From Cephalothrix simula (taxonomy: Eukaryota > Nemertea > Palaeonemertea > Archinemertea > Cephalotrichidae): DNA of 12,583 nucleotides. Location of the stretch: NCBI GenBank assembly GCA_035591015.1, contig JAXIUW010183626.1, positions 1 through 12,583 of the forward strand, read 5' to 3'. Each line of letters starts with the position of its first letter. Position 1 is the first letter of the stretch. The position numbers and the translations under genes are program-made. The notes beneath the pieces are model-generated. The model did no database searches, was not told the DNA's origin, and saw only the letters and a program-made list of their open reading frames with translations. Below, one piece after another: positions 1-8,999 of this stretch.

Positions 1-505
1 ATTTTCATTTTTCCTTAACACTTTATCCATCACTTCATGTATGTATAATATTTCAGAATTTTTAATTTTATTATAAATAAAAGGTCCTCCAACTAATCAA
101 CTTATTAATTTATTTTATGTCTTTTTTTATTAATAAGTGCAACGTGAATCTTGTTGTAGTTTACAGATTTGATTGTCATTTTGAATCAGTGGGGAACAAG
201 GGACTATAGAGACGCTTCTGGGTAATGATTTTAAATACTTTAAAGACAAAATTCCTTTGTCTTCCTAAAGCATGAAGCTTAAACATTTTTCAGCTTCTTT
301 ATTGTTGTCCGACTGAGAATTCTGATGTAGGTAAAAAAAATCAGCTGTTTCAAGACCAACATTTGAGTAACTTTCGCATATTCGGTAACAGCATACCTCC
401 ATTCCTAAATGTATCAACAACTCAAAACTGAAAATTTGTTAAACTGAACATCTAAAATGCATGGCTGCTGAGACAAAAGATATTTTTAGAGACGTTTAGA
501 GGTTT
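1..505. other. AT-rich non-coding stretch, nothing recognised
   Basis: The sequence is AT-rich with stops in all frames. I see no open frame of useful length, no RNA gene and no convincing repeat. It may be intron or intergenic DNA upstream of the exonuclease gene at 4923-6160. This is an absence of signal, not proof that nothing is there. Confidence 0.5.
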
Positions 506-507
506 AG

Positions 508-858
508 CCAGAGCGAGAGCCTCTCGTAATTGCTCTCGCTCTCGTGATCCGAAAATTCTTTTAGAAATGTTTACGATACCTTAACAAAACAAAACATATG
601 AAAGGTTGCTTGGGTGACGCAGCCGGTGTAAATGGTTGTTTCGGCTGTGAAAATGGAGGATGGTGTTGTTCACAGTGGTACTGGTTGTTGTGAGAGATTT
701 TGTGGTGGTATACGATTTTAAGTGAAGGATGCCGATGGCGGTTCAAGTAATAATGAAACCAATGACTCGTTGAAAACCAGTGATTCTTTCGTACAAGTTG
801 GGTACACACAAAGTTGTGACGTATTTCGCAAAATAGAACCGACTCGCTCTCGCTCTGG
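508..858. repeat. Possible inverted-repeat element with GAGCGAGAGC ends
   Basis: CCAGAGCGAGAGC at 508-520 recurs as its exact reverse complement at 846-858, giving 13-bp inverted ends 351 bp apart. The left end also folds on itself: 510-520 pairs with 532-542 (11 bp). The interior includes a GT-rich strand at about 600-720. No target-site duplication is visible: the flanks AGGTTTAG and TCAAGAAA do not match. It could be a degraded non-autonomous DNA transposon, or simply two copies of a (GAGAGC)-like simple repeat. The 13-bp match is seen; the mobile-element reading is inference. Confidence 0.35.
598..693 (+). other. 31-codon Cys/Trp/Gly-rich micro-ORF, doubtful
   Basis: ATG at 598 opens a frame that ends at TGA 691-693. 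It encodes 31 residues starting MKGCLGDAAG, with five cysteines (positions 4, 14, 17, 23, 24) and three tryptophans. The position -3 base is C, a weak start context. There is no signal peptide, and the frame lies inside a GT-rich stretch that would by itself yield Cys, Trp and Gly codons. The opposite strand of the same stretch reads as His/Gln/Pro-rich, which also points to compositional bias. It is probably not a gene; it is recorded because the composition stands out. Confidence 0.1.
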
Positions 859-859
859 T

Positions 860-2105
860 CAAGAAATCTTAATCCGTCTATTCACTTTCTATTTCAATGC
901 ATATTATGTACATTTTGCATTGAATAACTCATCCTGTAGTTGCGTTATGGTCCCATAAAACGGCTTAATCCTTTTACTCGATTACATCGACGAACGAATT
1001 AAGATGTTTTATGACTTTGCACTTCAAATTTTTAGTCCAGTGTTACTAAAGACGAGTTGGTATCTATCACTTCCAATAATTGGACCGTTTTTATGGTTTA
1101 GAATAATGAGAACATGGCATTTGTAATGGAGAATATTGAGAAGGAATTCTGTTGTGTCTGGATCTTTTGCCATAAATTCGCTTGAAGAATTTTTATCAAC
1201 GACATCCGGTTTATCATGGTTCTTGTACTTTCAGATAGAATTGGATTACCTCGGCAGTCTGGTAATGTTATTCTTTGCATCCGGCTCCCATTACATTAAA
1301 GGTCTCTTCTTGGTTTCTATTAACACTTGAGACAAGAATTATTATTGGTTTCTGGGGATCTAGCTTATGCTTTTGCGTCTTAAAAAAGGAAAAACGGCGT
1401 GAATAGAAACAGTGCAAATATAGTGAACACTAAGTAACGCAACAAATACACAAATTTTCATTTAGTTTTATGTTGATATTATTCTTTAAATGCGTATGTA
1501 TTTTGCATTAATTTCCACGTAAGTTCATTGATTCGAATATGGCTCTTGAACGGGTGTGAGAGCACTTGACCGCTTTGTGCTTAGTAAGAAATACAAACAG
1601 GCTGACAAAATATTATAATGAAACCGATTTCTGAGCAGCCTTGGCCTTCTCCATTTCCATGTTTTTAAGTAATCATATGCGCTAGAATCTGAAGCACTAA
1701 TATATTGACAAAATGCTGAGTTGAACTGTTTCGTCAATAATTGTGTTCCTTGAATTATAGATCAGTTTAGATGAACTGCTTTGAAAATGATAACATTTAG
1801 GTTGATAGGGAACAGAATATTTTTAATGTTGATAATGATGAAGAATTGTATAATTTGGATGTGATCTAGTTAATTAATCTTATCACTTTGATATCATTTA
1901 TGTCTTCTATCACCATGAATCATCTCTGTCATTTTATTGTTCTTCTGCAAAGTTTGATCTGGGAGGAATGACGAAGATAGCTAAGACATTATTTCCATCA
2001 AACTGGGTAATCCAACCGTTCTTCAACACAGGCTGAGCCAAGTTTTCAACCATGTATATTTTACAAGAGATAGCAGAGAGTTCTGATTGAATTACCCTGT
2101 ATGCT
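860..2105. other. Non-coding stretch without recognised features
   Basis: The open frames here are under about 70 codons on either strand (for example 1136-1330 + and 1525-1737 -) and carry no recognisable domain. No exon matching the missing Exo I part of the downstream exonuclease could be found. I see no tRNA, tandem array or transposon ends. Confidence 0.45.
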
Positions 2106-3500
2106 TAATTGAATCTATATGATACTGAAAGCTGCAGGATGCCCGAAGGATCCAAGATATGCCAGGGCACGGCCTTTAACATACAACATAACAATGAAAA
2201 GAAGGGTTGTACATATCCAGGGTTGGAACCTACATACGTAACTTCGAATATATATACACTGCATCCCCCCCTTCAACATCATCTCTCTGGGCACACTTTC
2301 CGATTACAGTTTTCCAGAACTACTACACACGTAGCTGGAGTTATTTCCGAGGTTTTATTTGTGAGTTCGCCGTGACAGTGACTGGATCTCCTGGCTAAAC
2401 CATTGAAACAGCCAGCAGCCTACACAGAGCCTTACTTGATCTTTTCCAGAAAGGGCCTGGTCAAGGTAACTTATGGGATTAATTGCAATGGTAGTTTAGA
2501 CATACTCGAGACAAGCAATAATGGTCAATAATGATCATCATTTGCACTTATTCAGATTATAGAGCCACCACATGTCTATCTGTATAAACACCATAGATGT
2601 AAAATTAGTAAAGCGGGGTTCTCTTCCGCAGCTTAAACTCTTTTTTACGATTCAATGAAATGGCAGCACTTAAACAGTGACTGAAAATCAGGTCAACCTG
2701 GAGTAAAAATTTGTGCGAAAACAACACTTCTACTGAACGCTGAAGAGTCAATCGACTCTTTCCACATGCAAACATAAGGCCTCTTACAATCTGAACAAGC
2801 ATTTGAATAAGGTCTAGGCCGTTTCCAACAATACTTTCAAGCTAGTTTTGTTACATGATAGGCACTTTGTCATCCGGGATATGTACTGTGTATTATACTG
2901 CTATCAAAATATTGTATAATTTGCATTATTAAAAATCCTTCTCCAGTTCAATGGTTTTGTAATCTTTTTTAAAAGAGCAAATAAAGATTTTAAGAGGAGA
3001 GATTCGATTTTAAGAAATAATGGACGAAAAATTAAGCTGTAAAAAGGATTATCTTACAAGTACTTCATTACCTTCTTGACCCAGTAAACAACGTTTCTTC
3101 TATGGCACTGACGGCACCATTGCTTGTAGTATTAATAGATTCATTGATTTGAATTAGAAAAGGGTGTTGGTACATATTTGATAACATTTTTCAGAAGTCT
3201 TCTAAATTTAACGCTTCTGCAGTATCTATTTTCCGATGAAATGAAATAAGCTGAAATTTTATGAGTTGCAAGTAGTGTTCCTTTGCGATATTAAAGCTAG
3301 CTAAGGTTTCCTTATAATTGCCAGGTGATCGGGTCATTTCTACCATAAATTTGACATAAAATCCCCATTAACTTCTCTAGTGCTTTGTTTATGGAGGTGA
3401 AAGCATATATAGGGCCTATTAATATCCCGACGAAGGCTCATATAGTTAATAAACAGATCATTTGCAAGCTGTGTAAAATGCAGGTTCATTGAACGATTTA
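2106..3500. other. Non-coding stretch with short uninterpretable open frames
   Basis: Two overlapping frames at 2109-2398 (+) stay open for 60-90 codons, and one at 2605-2802 (-) for 65 codons. None shows a domain, a splice-flanked boundary or a composition that argues for selection. The segment around 2100-2400 is richer in C and G than its surroundings and might be a decayed repeat or exon relic, but I recognise no family. I found no RNA genes. Confidence 0.4.
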
Positions 3501-3838
3501 GACAAGAAAAAGGCAGGGTGGGCGAAAGTTCAGTTTAAAGTAATTTTATATCTAATGCATTATTTTTGGAATTAAGCACCATTAAGGTATATAAATATTA
3601 AACAGTATATTGACAAATCAGTAAAATGAAGAATATTCAATACAATTAAATACAATAGTTTATTGACTATTTTACGACAATGCACTAAATAAACTTCTGC
3701 ATCACCAAGTGCCCTTGGGGATTATCATGCTTCAAACTAATTGGTCTAGAATGGCCTTTTATAAGGGACTCTAGTCTATTTTAAAATACAGTTTCTTATA
3801 CCCCGCCCCCCCCATGTGTGTGTGTATACCCCCCTACA

Positions 3839-3872
3839 TCGATGCTAATGGAGTATATTCCATTAGCATCGA
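3839..3872. repeat. Perfect hairpin, 14-bp arms with 6-nt loop
   Basis: TCGATGCTAATGGA at 3839-3852 is followed after GTATAT by its exact reverse complement at 3859-3872. The loop centre TATA could pair further. Just upstream are a run of eight C, a short TG microsatellite (about 3815-3826) and another six-C run, so the hairpin sits in compositionally odd sequence. It lies about 45 bp from a hAT-like terminal sequence and may be part of the same decayed element. Confidence 0.7.
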
Positions 3873-3916
3873 CCCATTAGCCTGGGAAGCACACAAAAAT
3901 TTATTGCGGAAACCTT

Positions 3917-4002
3917 CCCTGACTTTTCCTTGACTTTGCCACATTTTATTAAATTTCCTGACTTTTCCATGACCTTTAAATGCCAGGTGAGTGGCCATCC
4001 TG
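3917..4002 (-). mobile_element. Degenerate hAT-type transposon end (MITE fragment)
   Basis: Read on the minus strand, the segment starts at 4002 with CAGGATGGCCAC and carries two copies of a GTCAAGGAAAAGTCAGG-like unit (plus strand CTGACTTTTCC at 3919 and 3958). This layout, a CAGGGTGGCCAC-like tip followed by repeated AAAGTCAGGGAA subterminal units, is from memory typical of widespread non-autonomous hAT elements in animal genomes. A matching opposite end and an 8-bp duplication were not found; the flank is ATTTTCTA at 4003-4010. It is therefore called a fragment. The family label is recall and not a database match. Confidence 0.5.
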
Positions 4003-4010
4003 ATTTTCTA

Positions 4011-4920
4011 TAGATATAGTAGCCAAATCGCTACATCAGTATCAAGATACTGTATCAAGAAACAAAATTTGGTATATTATATTAAGTGACATGAAGGATA
4101 TTTCCAAAGCCAACCTTCATAAGTGGCATTGAATGACCATATTCTTTTGTAATATGAGTCCAAACAACCATCTGTATCACCAGAAATTTACTGATGCCAT
4201 CGTAAGCTTCTGATGCCCTATCAGCAAGGCACTACATCAGTTGGGAAAAGATATGAAAACTTTCCATATTAGGAAACATAGGGATCTAAGTTTCCATACT
4301 CCGTACTCCATAACCGCAGGACTAATGTTAGCACGCTTAAAATCAAATCGATAAAATATGCAAATTATCAGATTATGCTGTCTGCTATTTTTTGAATAGC
4401 GAACCTCAGGGAGTACCTCAAAAGTGCTCTACTAAATTGGGTATTTGACATAGAAATATTTAATGGATTTGATGCAGTTTTTTAATTTTTTATATGAAAG
4501 AAAAGACAATTCCGTGTCGGTCAAGTTTTCATACAATGGTTTTGGTTGAGTGTAAAAGCGGCAAAAATTAAATTTAAAAATTGGGGAGATTTTAAAATCT
4601 GACGTTACACCCCCCTTTCATATCCCAACTTGAGGATCTGATAAAGAGGGTAAAGAAAATACATTGATGGCCAAAAGCAGTCAAGATCTTGTTTAATCTT
4701 TCGTTTGGACACTATATATTAAACCACCGCATTTCACAGGAACGCAATTGTGCATTAAAGCCCTAAATTTACACTGTTGCTGACGAATAACAGATTAAAT
4801 ACTCTTCGCTTTTAATTGGTGACTCCACAGCTGTTATCCCAACGTGGTAGAGCACCACGACCACAATTCTCATTCGGAGCATTCAATAATGACCCTTAAA
4901 ATATTTTTACTTTATCTTTC
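4011..4920 (+). other. Probable distal part of intron upstream of the exonuclease exon
   Basis: No coding exon is visible. The stretch ends in a plausible branch-point area (ATAATGAC at about 4886-4893), a pyrimidine-rich tract and CAG. An in-frame ATG at 4844 lies upstream of the acceptor, but the 26 residues it would add are His-rich or encoded by the pyrimidine tract and resemble nothing in the family, so they are treated as intron. Confidence 0.55.
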
Positions 4921-4922
4921 AG
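4911..4922 (+). other. 3' splice site (phase 1) of the exonuclease exon
   Basis: TTTATCTTTCAG ends at 4922, a good animal acceptor. Cleavage after it leaves two bases, GC, completing a codon whose first base comes from the upstream exon. The following codons read LYNDSL, matching the position after the conserved ITGL of TREX enzymes. A G from the previous exon would restore the conserved glycine. Homology begins exactly here, which supports the site. Confidence 0.8.
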
Positions 4923-6160
4923 GCCTATACAATGATTCCCTGAGTTCGCAGCGCCCATTCGACAAAGATCTCACAGATATGATGACAATATTTCTAAGAA
5001 GGCTCCAGCCACCGATATGCCTCTTGGCTCATAATGGTTCCAAATTTGACTTTGGACTACTACGCACAGAGACGATGAAACATGGTGGAATTGATGTTTC
5101 AGGGTTACGGTGCGCTGATACCTTGGCAATGCTCCAAGAATTGGAAAGTGGACTCTTTAAGGATACTCCAGTTTCTAGAGAGCATAATATTTGTAAATTA
5201 CATCGTGAATTGAACACTCTTGCTGGAATTAGACTTCATTGTCCCTGTTCCATTAACTCATTAACTGGCAATAATTCAGAAATTATCGACCTGGCCGATG
5301 GTCGAAAAATAAAGAAGTCTAAAGAACTTAAAGAGAACGTCAATAGCAATGTTGGCCGAAACTTTGTAGATATGACAACGTGCAATTCCCCATGCGAGAC
5401 TGAACGTCTCGAAATTGAAAAGGACATATGTATACCAATTAAACGTAAGTTGAGTCTAGAGACGCAGAAGTCATCAGATGACTTAAGCGGCTCCAAGAAA
5501 CGTCTCCTGGAAGAGATGAGGAAGAAAGAAGGAAAAAGCACTCCAAATACAAGATCTCCTGTTCTCGCGCGCCGACAATCGATAATAGACCCAACAAGGT
5601 GCTTTAATACCTCGCAATCACAACAAGCGACAATCTTATACTGGGAGGATTATTTCAATGATGAATTCTTTAAGGAGGCATTAGAGTCTGATTTCAATGG
5701 AAGCAACTCGGATAAGTCTGATGATGAAAAGGGAAATACGAAACATGACGATTCAGATTCCGAATCAGCAAAATCAGATGAATCCACACCTGTTCGAAAA
5801 CCACCATCTTCCCCGGAGGTTTATTCAGATTCGAACGATAGCTGTGTCTCATGTTCTTCGGATGAACATGAAAGCAATGCACATTCCACACAAAATGACT
5901 CTACCGAGAAAAATAGAAAGACCAAAAAACAAGTCAGTTATGGAACTGTTCTCATTATCCCTAAACAACGTTATTCATATTCATTAGTAGAGGTATATCG
6001 AAAAATGTTTGGGGGTTACCCTTCCACAACACACCGAGCAGAGGATGATTGTGTTGCCCTGATGAAAATAGTGCAACAGATCGCCCCACAGGCTTTGAAA
6101 TGGATCGATTCTCACTCGCTGGACTTTGCTGCTGTAAAGCCGTTGTATAAACCAAGATAA
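4923..6160 (+). CDS. TREX-like 3'-5' DNA exonuclease, terminal exon (5' partial)
   Basis: Residues are numbered from the in-frame ATG at 4844; the exon starts in codon 27 and ends at TAA 6158-6160. TREX enzymes are DEDDh-family exonucleases that remove 3' nucleotides from DNA. TREX1 clears cytosolic DNA and so limits innate DNA sensing; TREX2 is linked to nuclear repair. Seen here: Exo II at 59-73, CLLAHNGSKFDFGLL, with the metal-binding Asp at 69; Exo III at 397-402, HRAEDD, with the catalytic His 397 and Asp 402 at the TREX1 spacing. The flanking YSLVEVYRKMFG and the C-terminal QALKWIDSHS...VKPLY also follow the TREX1 pattern. The protein stops right after this end, with no membrane tail, as in TREX2. 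Exo I (DxE) is missing because it belongs to an upstream exon. Between Exo II and Exo III lie about 270 extra residues (104-372), where mammalian TREX has about a dozen. Family assignment is firm; subtype and cellular role are not. Confidence 0.92.
5153..5959 (+). other. Inserted disordered region of the TREX-like enzyme (residues 104-372)
   Basis: This part of the exon encodes the insertion between Exo II and the YSLVEVY helix. It reads in order: a short Cys-containing piece (HCPC at 132-135); a Lys-rich piece (154-163); a basic, possibly nuclear-targeting stretch (PIKRKLS 198-204, KKRLLEEMRKK 218-228); SP/TP sites and ARRQS (242-246), which look like kinase sites; an aromatic-acidic segment (YWEDYFNDEFF 266-276); a Ser/Asp-rich acidic stretch (282-345); and a closing basic patch (356-362). 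It is 269 codons without a stop in AT-rich DNA, so it is coding. Function is unknown. The pieces suggest regulation, localisation or protein binding rather than catalysis; that is inference. Confidence 0.75.
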
Positions 6161-6179
6161 AACCTTTGTATACAATGTA

Positions 6180-6206
6180 TATAAATTATATTACAACCTT
6201 TATAAA
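6180..6206 (+). terminator. Candidate polyadenylation signals of the exonuclease gene
   Basis: No canonical AATAAA follows the stop codon closely. Two TATAAA hexamers, a known weaker variant, lie at 6180-6185 and 6201-6206, with a GT-rich stretch (GTTTGGGTG) just after. They are the best visible candidates for 3' end formation, but in DNA this AT-rich such hexamers also arise by chance. Confidence 0.25.
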
Positions 6207-6599
6207 TAGTTTGGGTGATTTAATGGATTTAATTGATGTCTGATCATGTAGCTTACAGTTAAAAAGTGCAAATCACTCATTTAGATCTATATACAGGTTT
6301 GAAATTTTAAGAAGTATTTGCGCTCTTTAGACTAACTAATTTAAGGTGAAATGTCATTTTTACATCAATTTAATTTTAATGATTACTGTAATATTTGTCA
6401 ACACCCAAACTATGTTATAAATTAGTTGCAGCATATTTAACGCATGCATTATCAGAAAACAGTAATCTGATAATTTACCGCGTACCTATCGGCGCTTTAC
6501 TAATTTTCCAATAATGCATGATTACATATGCTTTAACTCCGACGTATAAAACATGTATGTAATGTATAGTGAGCGTATTTTGGTTGGCAGAAACATGAC
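6207..6599. other. AT-rich 3' flank, nothing recognised
   Basis: No open frame, RNA gene or repeat is apparent between the exonuclease gene and the inverted-repeat element that starts at 6605. Part of it may be 3' untranslated sequence. Confidence 0.45.
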
Positions 6600-6604
6600 A
6601 TTAC

Positions 6605-6841
6605 CACTGTTGGTATAGCCGTGGAATGAAAAACAGGATTCCAGATGTTGAAGTACACGCGGGATGATATAGACCGATTGCTGTGGGTAACGTAGACGGA
6701 TCGACAATCCTTGTATATCATGGCCCGCAGTCTGGCCCTGGTGGCCTGCATGGCCCGGAGATTTATGCCGTATATACAATACCCGCGTGTACTTCAGCAT
6801 AGGGAATCCCTGTTTATCAACCCTCGACTATACCAACAGTG
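6605..6841. mobile_element. 237-bp MITE-like element, long inverted repeats, 5-bp duplication
   Basis: The left arm from 6605 begins CACTGTTGGTATAG, and the reverse complement of the right end at 6841 begins with the same 14 bases. The arms stay alignable for about 60 bp, ending in a shared GAAGTACACGCGGG, and weakly for some 15 bp beyond. The flanks are ATTAC at 6600-6604 and ATTAC at 6842-6846, a perfect 5-bp target-site duplication. The core is unusually GC-rich for this window (6721-6765). No coding capacity exists, so it is non-autonomous. CAC-tipped ends with a 5-bp duplication fit Transib/RAG-type transposition, but that family link is inference from two traits. Confidence 0.8.
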
Positions 6842-6849
6842 ATTACAGG

Positions 6850-7295
6850 AAGTATACACAAGCCTACATGACAGGGTGAATTTATTATTACATCTTGATG
6901 TAATAACATTTCTTCATAATATCAAGTTGATTATACAATCTACTTTAATGATGAATTAGCTGTGACTCAGATCCACCTTTTACTTCACTTTAAAAGTAGA
7001 AAAGCATAAATTAAAGTTTATAGCTAATGCTAATTTATGCACATAAATGATAATATCTTAAGAAATATACAAATGTACGAACTTTTTTTACTTAGCTAAT
7101 ATAACATGTATACGAATTCACCGACGGAATTTAATCGACTTGGAAAAAAAACTAAACGCTGTATTTAGCAGAGCTGCTATGGCACGGCGGAGGTTTTCCT
7201 CCTTTAAAATTTAAAAGAGGCTGTGAACATGTTTGTTAGCTTGCTATCTTTTTTAAATATTGCAATCTATATTATTTCTTTTTGGTATCCGTCCC
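6850..7295. other. AT-rich spacer, nothing recognised
   Basis: Short hairpins occur, such as CATCTTGATGTAATAA at about 6891, but there is no open frame, RNA gene or transposon end that I can support. Confidence 0.4.
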
Positions 7296-7299
7296 TTAT

Positions 7300-8190
7300 A
7301 ACTAACACAAAGGGTTAATAAAAAAGGTATCTAACAGGTACAAGTACAGAGAAAACTCTTACTTTTAGTCATTTTTAATTAGATGATTTGTGTCATTATC
7401 GGATCATTTGAAATCTCATCTTTCCATACATACTCATCCCATAGTTATCTGCGCTGCAACTCCTTTATATAAAAATCTTGATTTTAAACGACACAATTTT
7501 TCGCCTCTCCTACTCCCATTGATTCATCCTACCCAGTACCCGCAGAAAAAATGATCCTTATCGGATTCTTCGTATACTAGTAAGTCCGATATAATAAAGT
7601 CAATAAATATCAGCAGAACCCCATAACTGTGTGAGTCCTTAAACGAAGCCTATGGGAATGAAACCACTCTCTGTTATAAAATCTATTTTTAGAGCAGGAA
7701 ATTAAAAGTAGAAATTCTTAAACTGATAAAAACCTTCAATATTTAAAGGACCTCTGATGCAATTCGTTGAAATTTCGGTGACATTAAAGCCATTACAACA
7801 GGAACTTTTGTGTTTATCTCAATCACCGTGCAATGTAAAATAGATAAGGCAGGATATGCCTAAGGGGTGACTTTTGATGTACCTGTAAGGTCAAGTTGAA
7901 AGGGATTTTATAACAGAGAGAGGTTGCATCTATTATAATAAACAATTGAAGACTCATGTAGTTATGGGGCTCTGATATCAGTAAGCTGGTGTATGTAACG
8001 TGTTTATCGATGAACAGTGATCCTAAATTGTACTGTGAGAAAGATGAATCAATTATTTATAGAAAGGAATTGGTATAAATGGAAGGATGAGATTTCAAAA
8101 ACAGAAACCCAATCACTTTAATAAAAGTGACTAAAATTTTCGTTTCAAACACCGTCAGATATCTTTGATATTAGCCTTTGCTTACAGCTT
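7300..8190. repeat. Large diverged fold-back (inverted duplication), about 0.9 kb
   Basis: Four blocks on the left recur in reverse complement and in mirror order on the right: 7306-7335 with 8154-8181 (about three quarters identical); 7408-7426 with 8080-8098 (18 of 19); 7619-7637 with 7951-7969 (17 of 19); 7667-7683 with 7904-7920 (17 of 17). TTTTAGTCA near 7366 pairs with TGACTAAAA near 8129. The nested order shows one long palindrome decayed by indels, with its centre near 7790. No open frame is carried. It could be a fold-back transposon or an inverted duplication. Exact ends and target duplication are not resolved. Confidence 0.7.
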
Positions 8191-8214
8191 AAAAACCAAA
8201 GGCCCGCTTTCTGG

Positions 8215-8995
8215 GATATTCTAGCCACAAATAGAATTGTACTCAGCCGTAGAACAGCAATTTTAAGCAAGAAATTACACTTTTGTAGATGATCTTACAA
8301 TCGAATAGGATCAAATAGATTTTTCAAAATACAAAGGACGTGCAATAAACCAAAATGTAACCTCTGTTTTAACAGCTGCACTAAAATCAATCTTTCATGA
8401 TTTTCGATAATTTTCGAACTTAAAGTTCAAGTGTCGAAGACATCATAGTATTACACCTTATAATCTAGGCTTTACATTAGGCTTTAAAATTTCGTTCACT
8501 GTTAACTTTTAGTACTTCTATTAGAAAGAAAATATATATTTATTAAACGAATAGCCTTTTTCTCAGTAGTTTATTGCATATATTACGTAGAAAGAAAACA
8601 TTTCAACAGATTTCGAAAAAGTGTAGTAGATTATTTTTTCTACGGTTTTCAAAAATGGTAAAACAATTCTGCAATGATCATTCTGTATTAAAGATAACTG
8701 CTGATCATAAAAAGAGGGTCCAATGTGGCAACAATGTGGTCCCAGGTTTATTCAATTATGAAGGGACCGCCATCCTGGTTATCTGAAATCTGCTGTCACT
8801 TAATTATATTTATTTCAGTCCTAATTATGTTATTTACTCATAAGCACAATGTGCTTACACATGTATTTGTAATCAATGTATATAATATTTTTAACTCAAG
8901 ACGTCGCTTTATACATTTGCAGTTACTAAAACATATAAGCTGGTAATCATTTATCAAATGGTACAATGCAATACATTTCTACCTCAACGCCTTCT
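8215..8995. other. Non-coding spacer between the two large fold-backs
   Basis: A 70-73 codon open frame on the plus strand (8574-8786, overlapping 8725-8946) has no recognisable domain and looks like chance. A small perfect hairpin, TAAGCACA-A-TGTGCTTA, lies at 8841-8857. I see no other structure. Confidence 0.4.
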
Positions 8996-8999
8996 ATTA

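Noticed and set aside
561-809. 82-codon His/Gln/Pro-rich minus-strand frame
   Set aside because: It is the complement of a GT-rich stretch; composition explains it and no domain is visible.
1323-1400. ACACTTGAGACAAGA (TLETR) as a possible Exo I motif
   Set aside because: There is no Asp in the catalytic position and no family resemblance downstream.
1946-2012. TTTGATCTGGGAGGA after CTGCAAAG as a possible Exo I exon (FDL...)
   Set aside because: It reads FDLGGMTK, lacking the required Glu two residues after the Asp and any TREX-like continuation.
2109-2398. Two overlapping plus-strand frames of 63-88 codons
   Set aside because: Two frames open over the same bases, no domain, no splice-site support. 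An exon relic is possible but I cannot support it.
2605-2802. 65-codon minus-strand frame
   Set aside because: Hydrophobic pieces but no recognisable family and no conserved boundary; consistent with chance.
3514-4002. CAGGGTGG at 3514 as the left end of the hAT-like element ending at 4002
   Set aside because: Only about eight tip bases and a TTTAAAG match, and the flanks do not form an 8-bp duplication (GAAAAAGG against ATTTTCTA).
4844-4922. N-terminal extension of the exonuclease from the in-frame ATG at 4844
   Set aside because: Its last residues are encoded by the pyrimidine tract and CAG acceptor, the first are His-rich with no family resemblance, and homology begins exactly after the acceptor.
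8574-8946. Overlapping plus-strand frames of 70 and 73 codons
   Set aside because: Lys/Phe/Ile-rich as expected from AT-rich DNA; no domain or start context.
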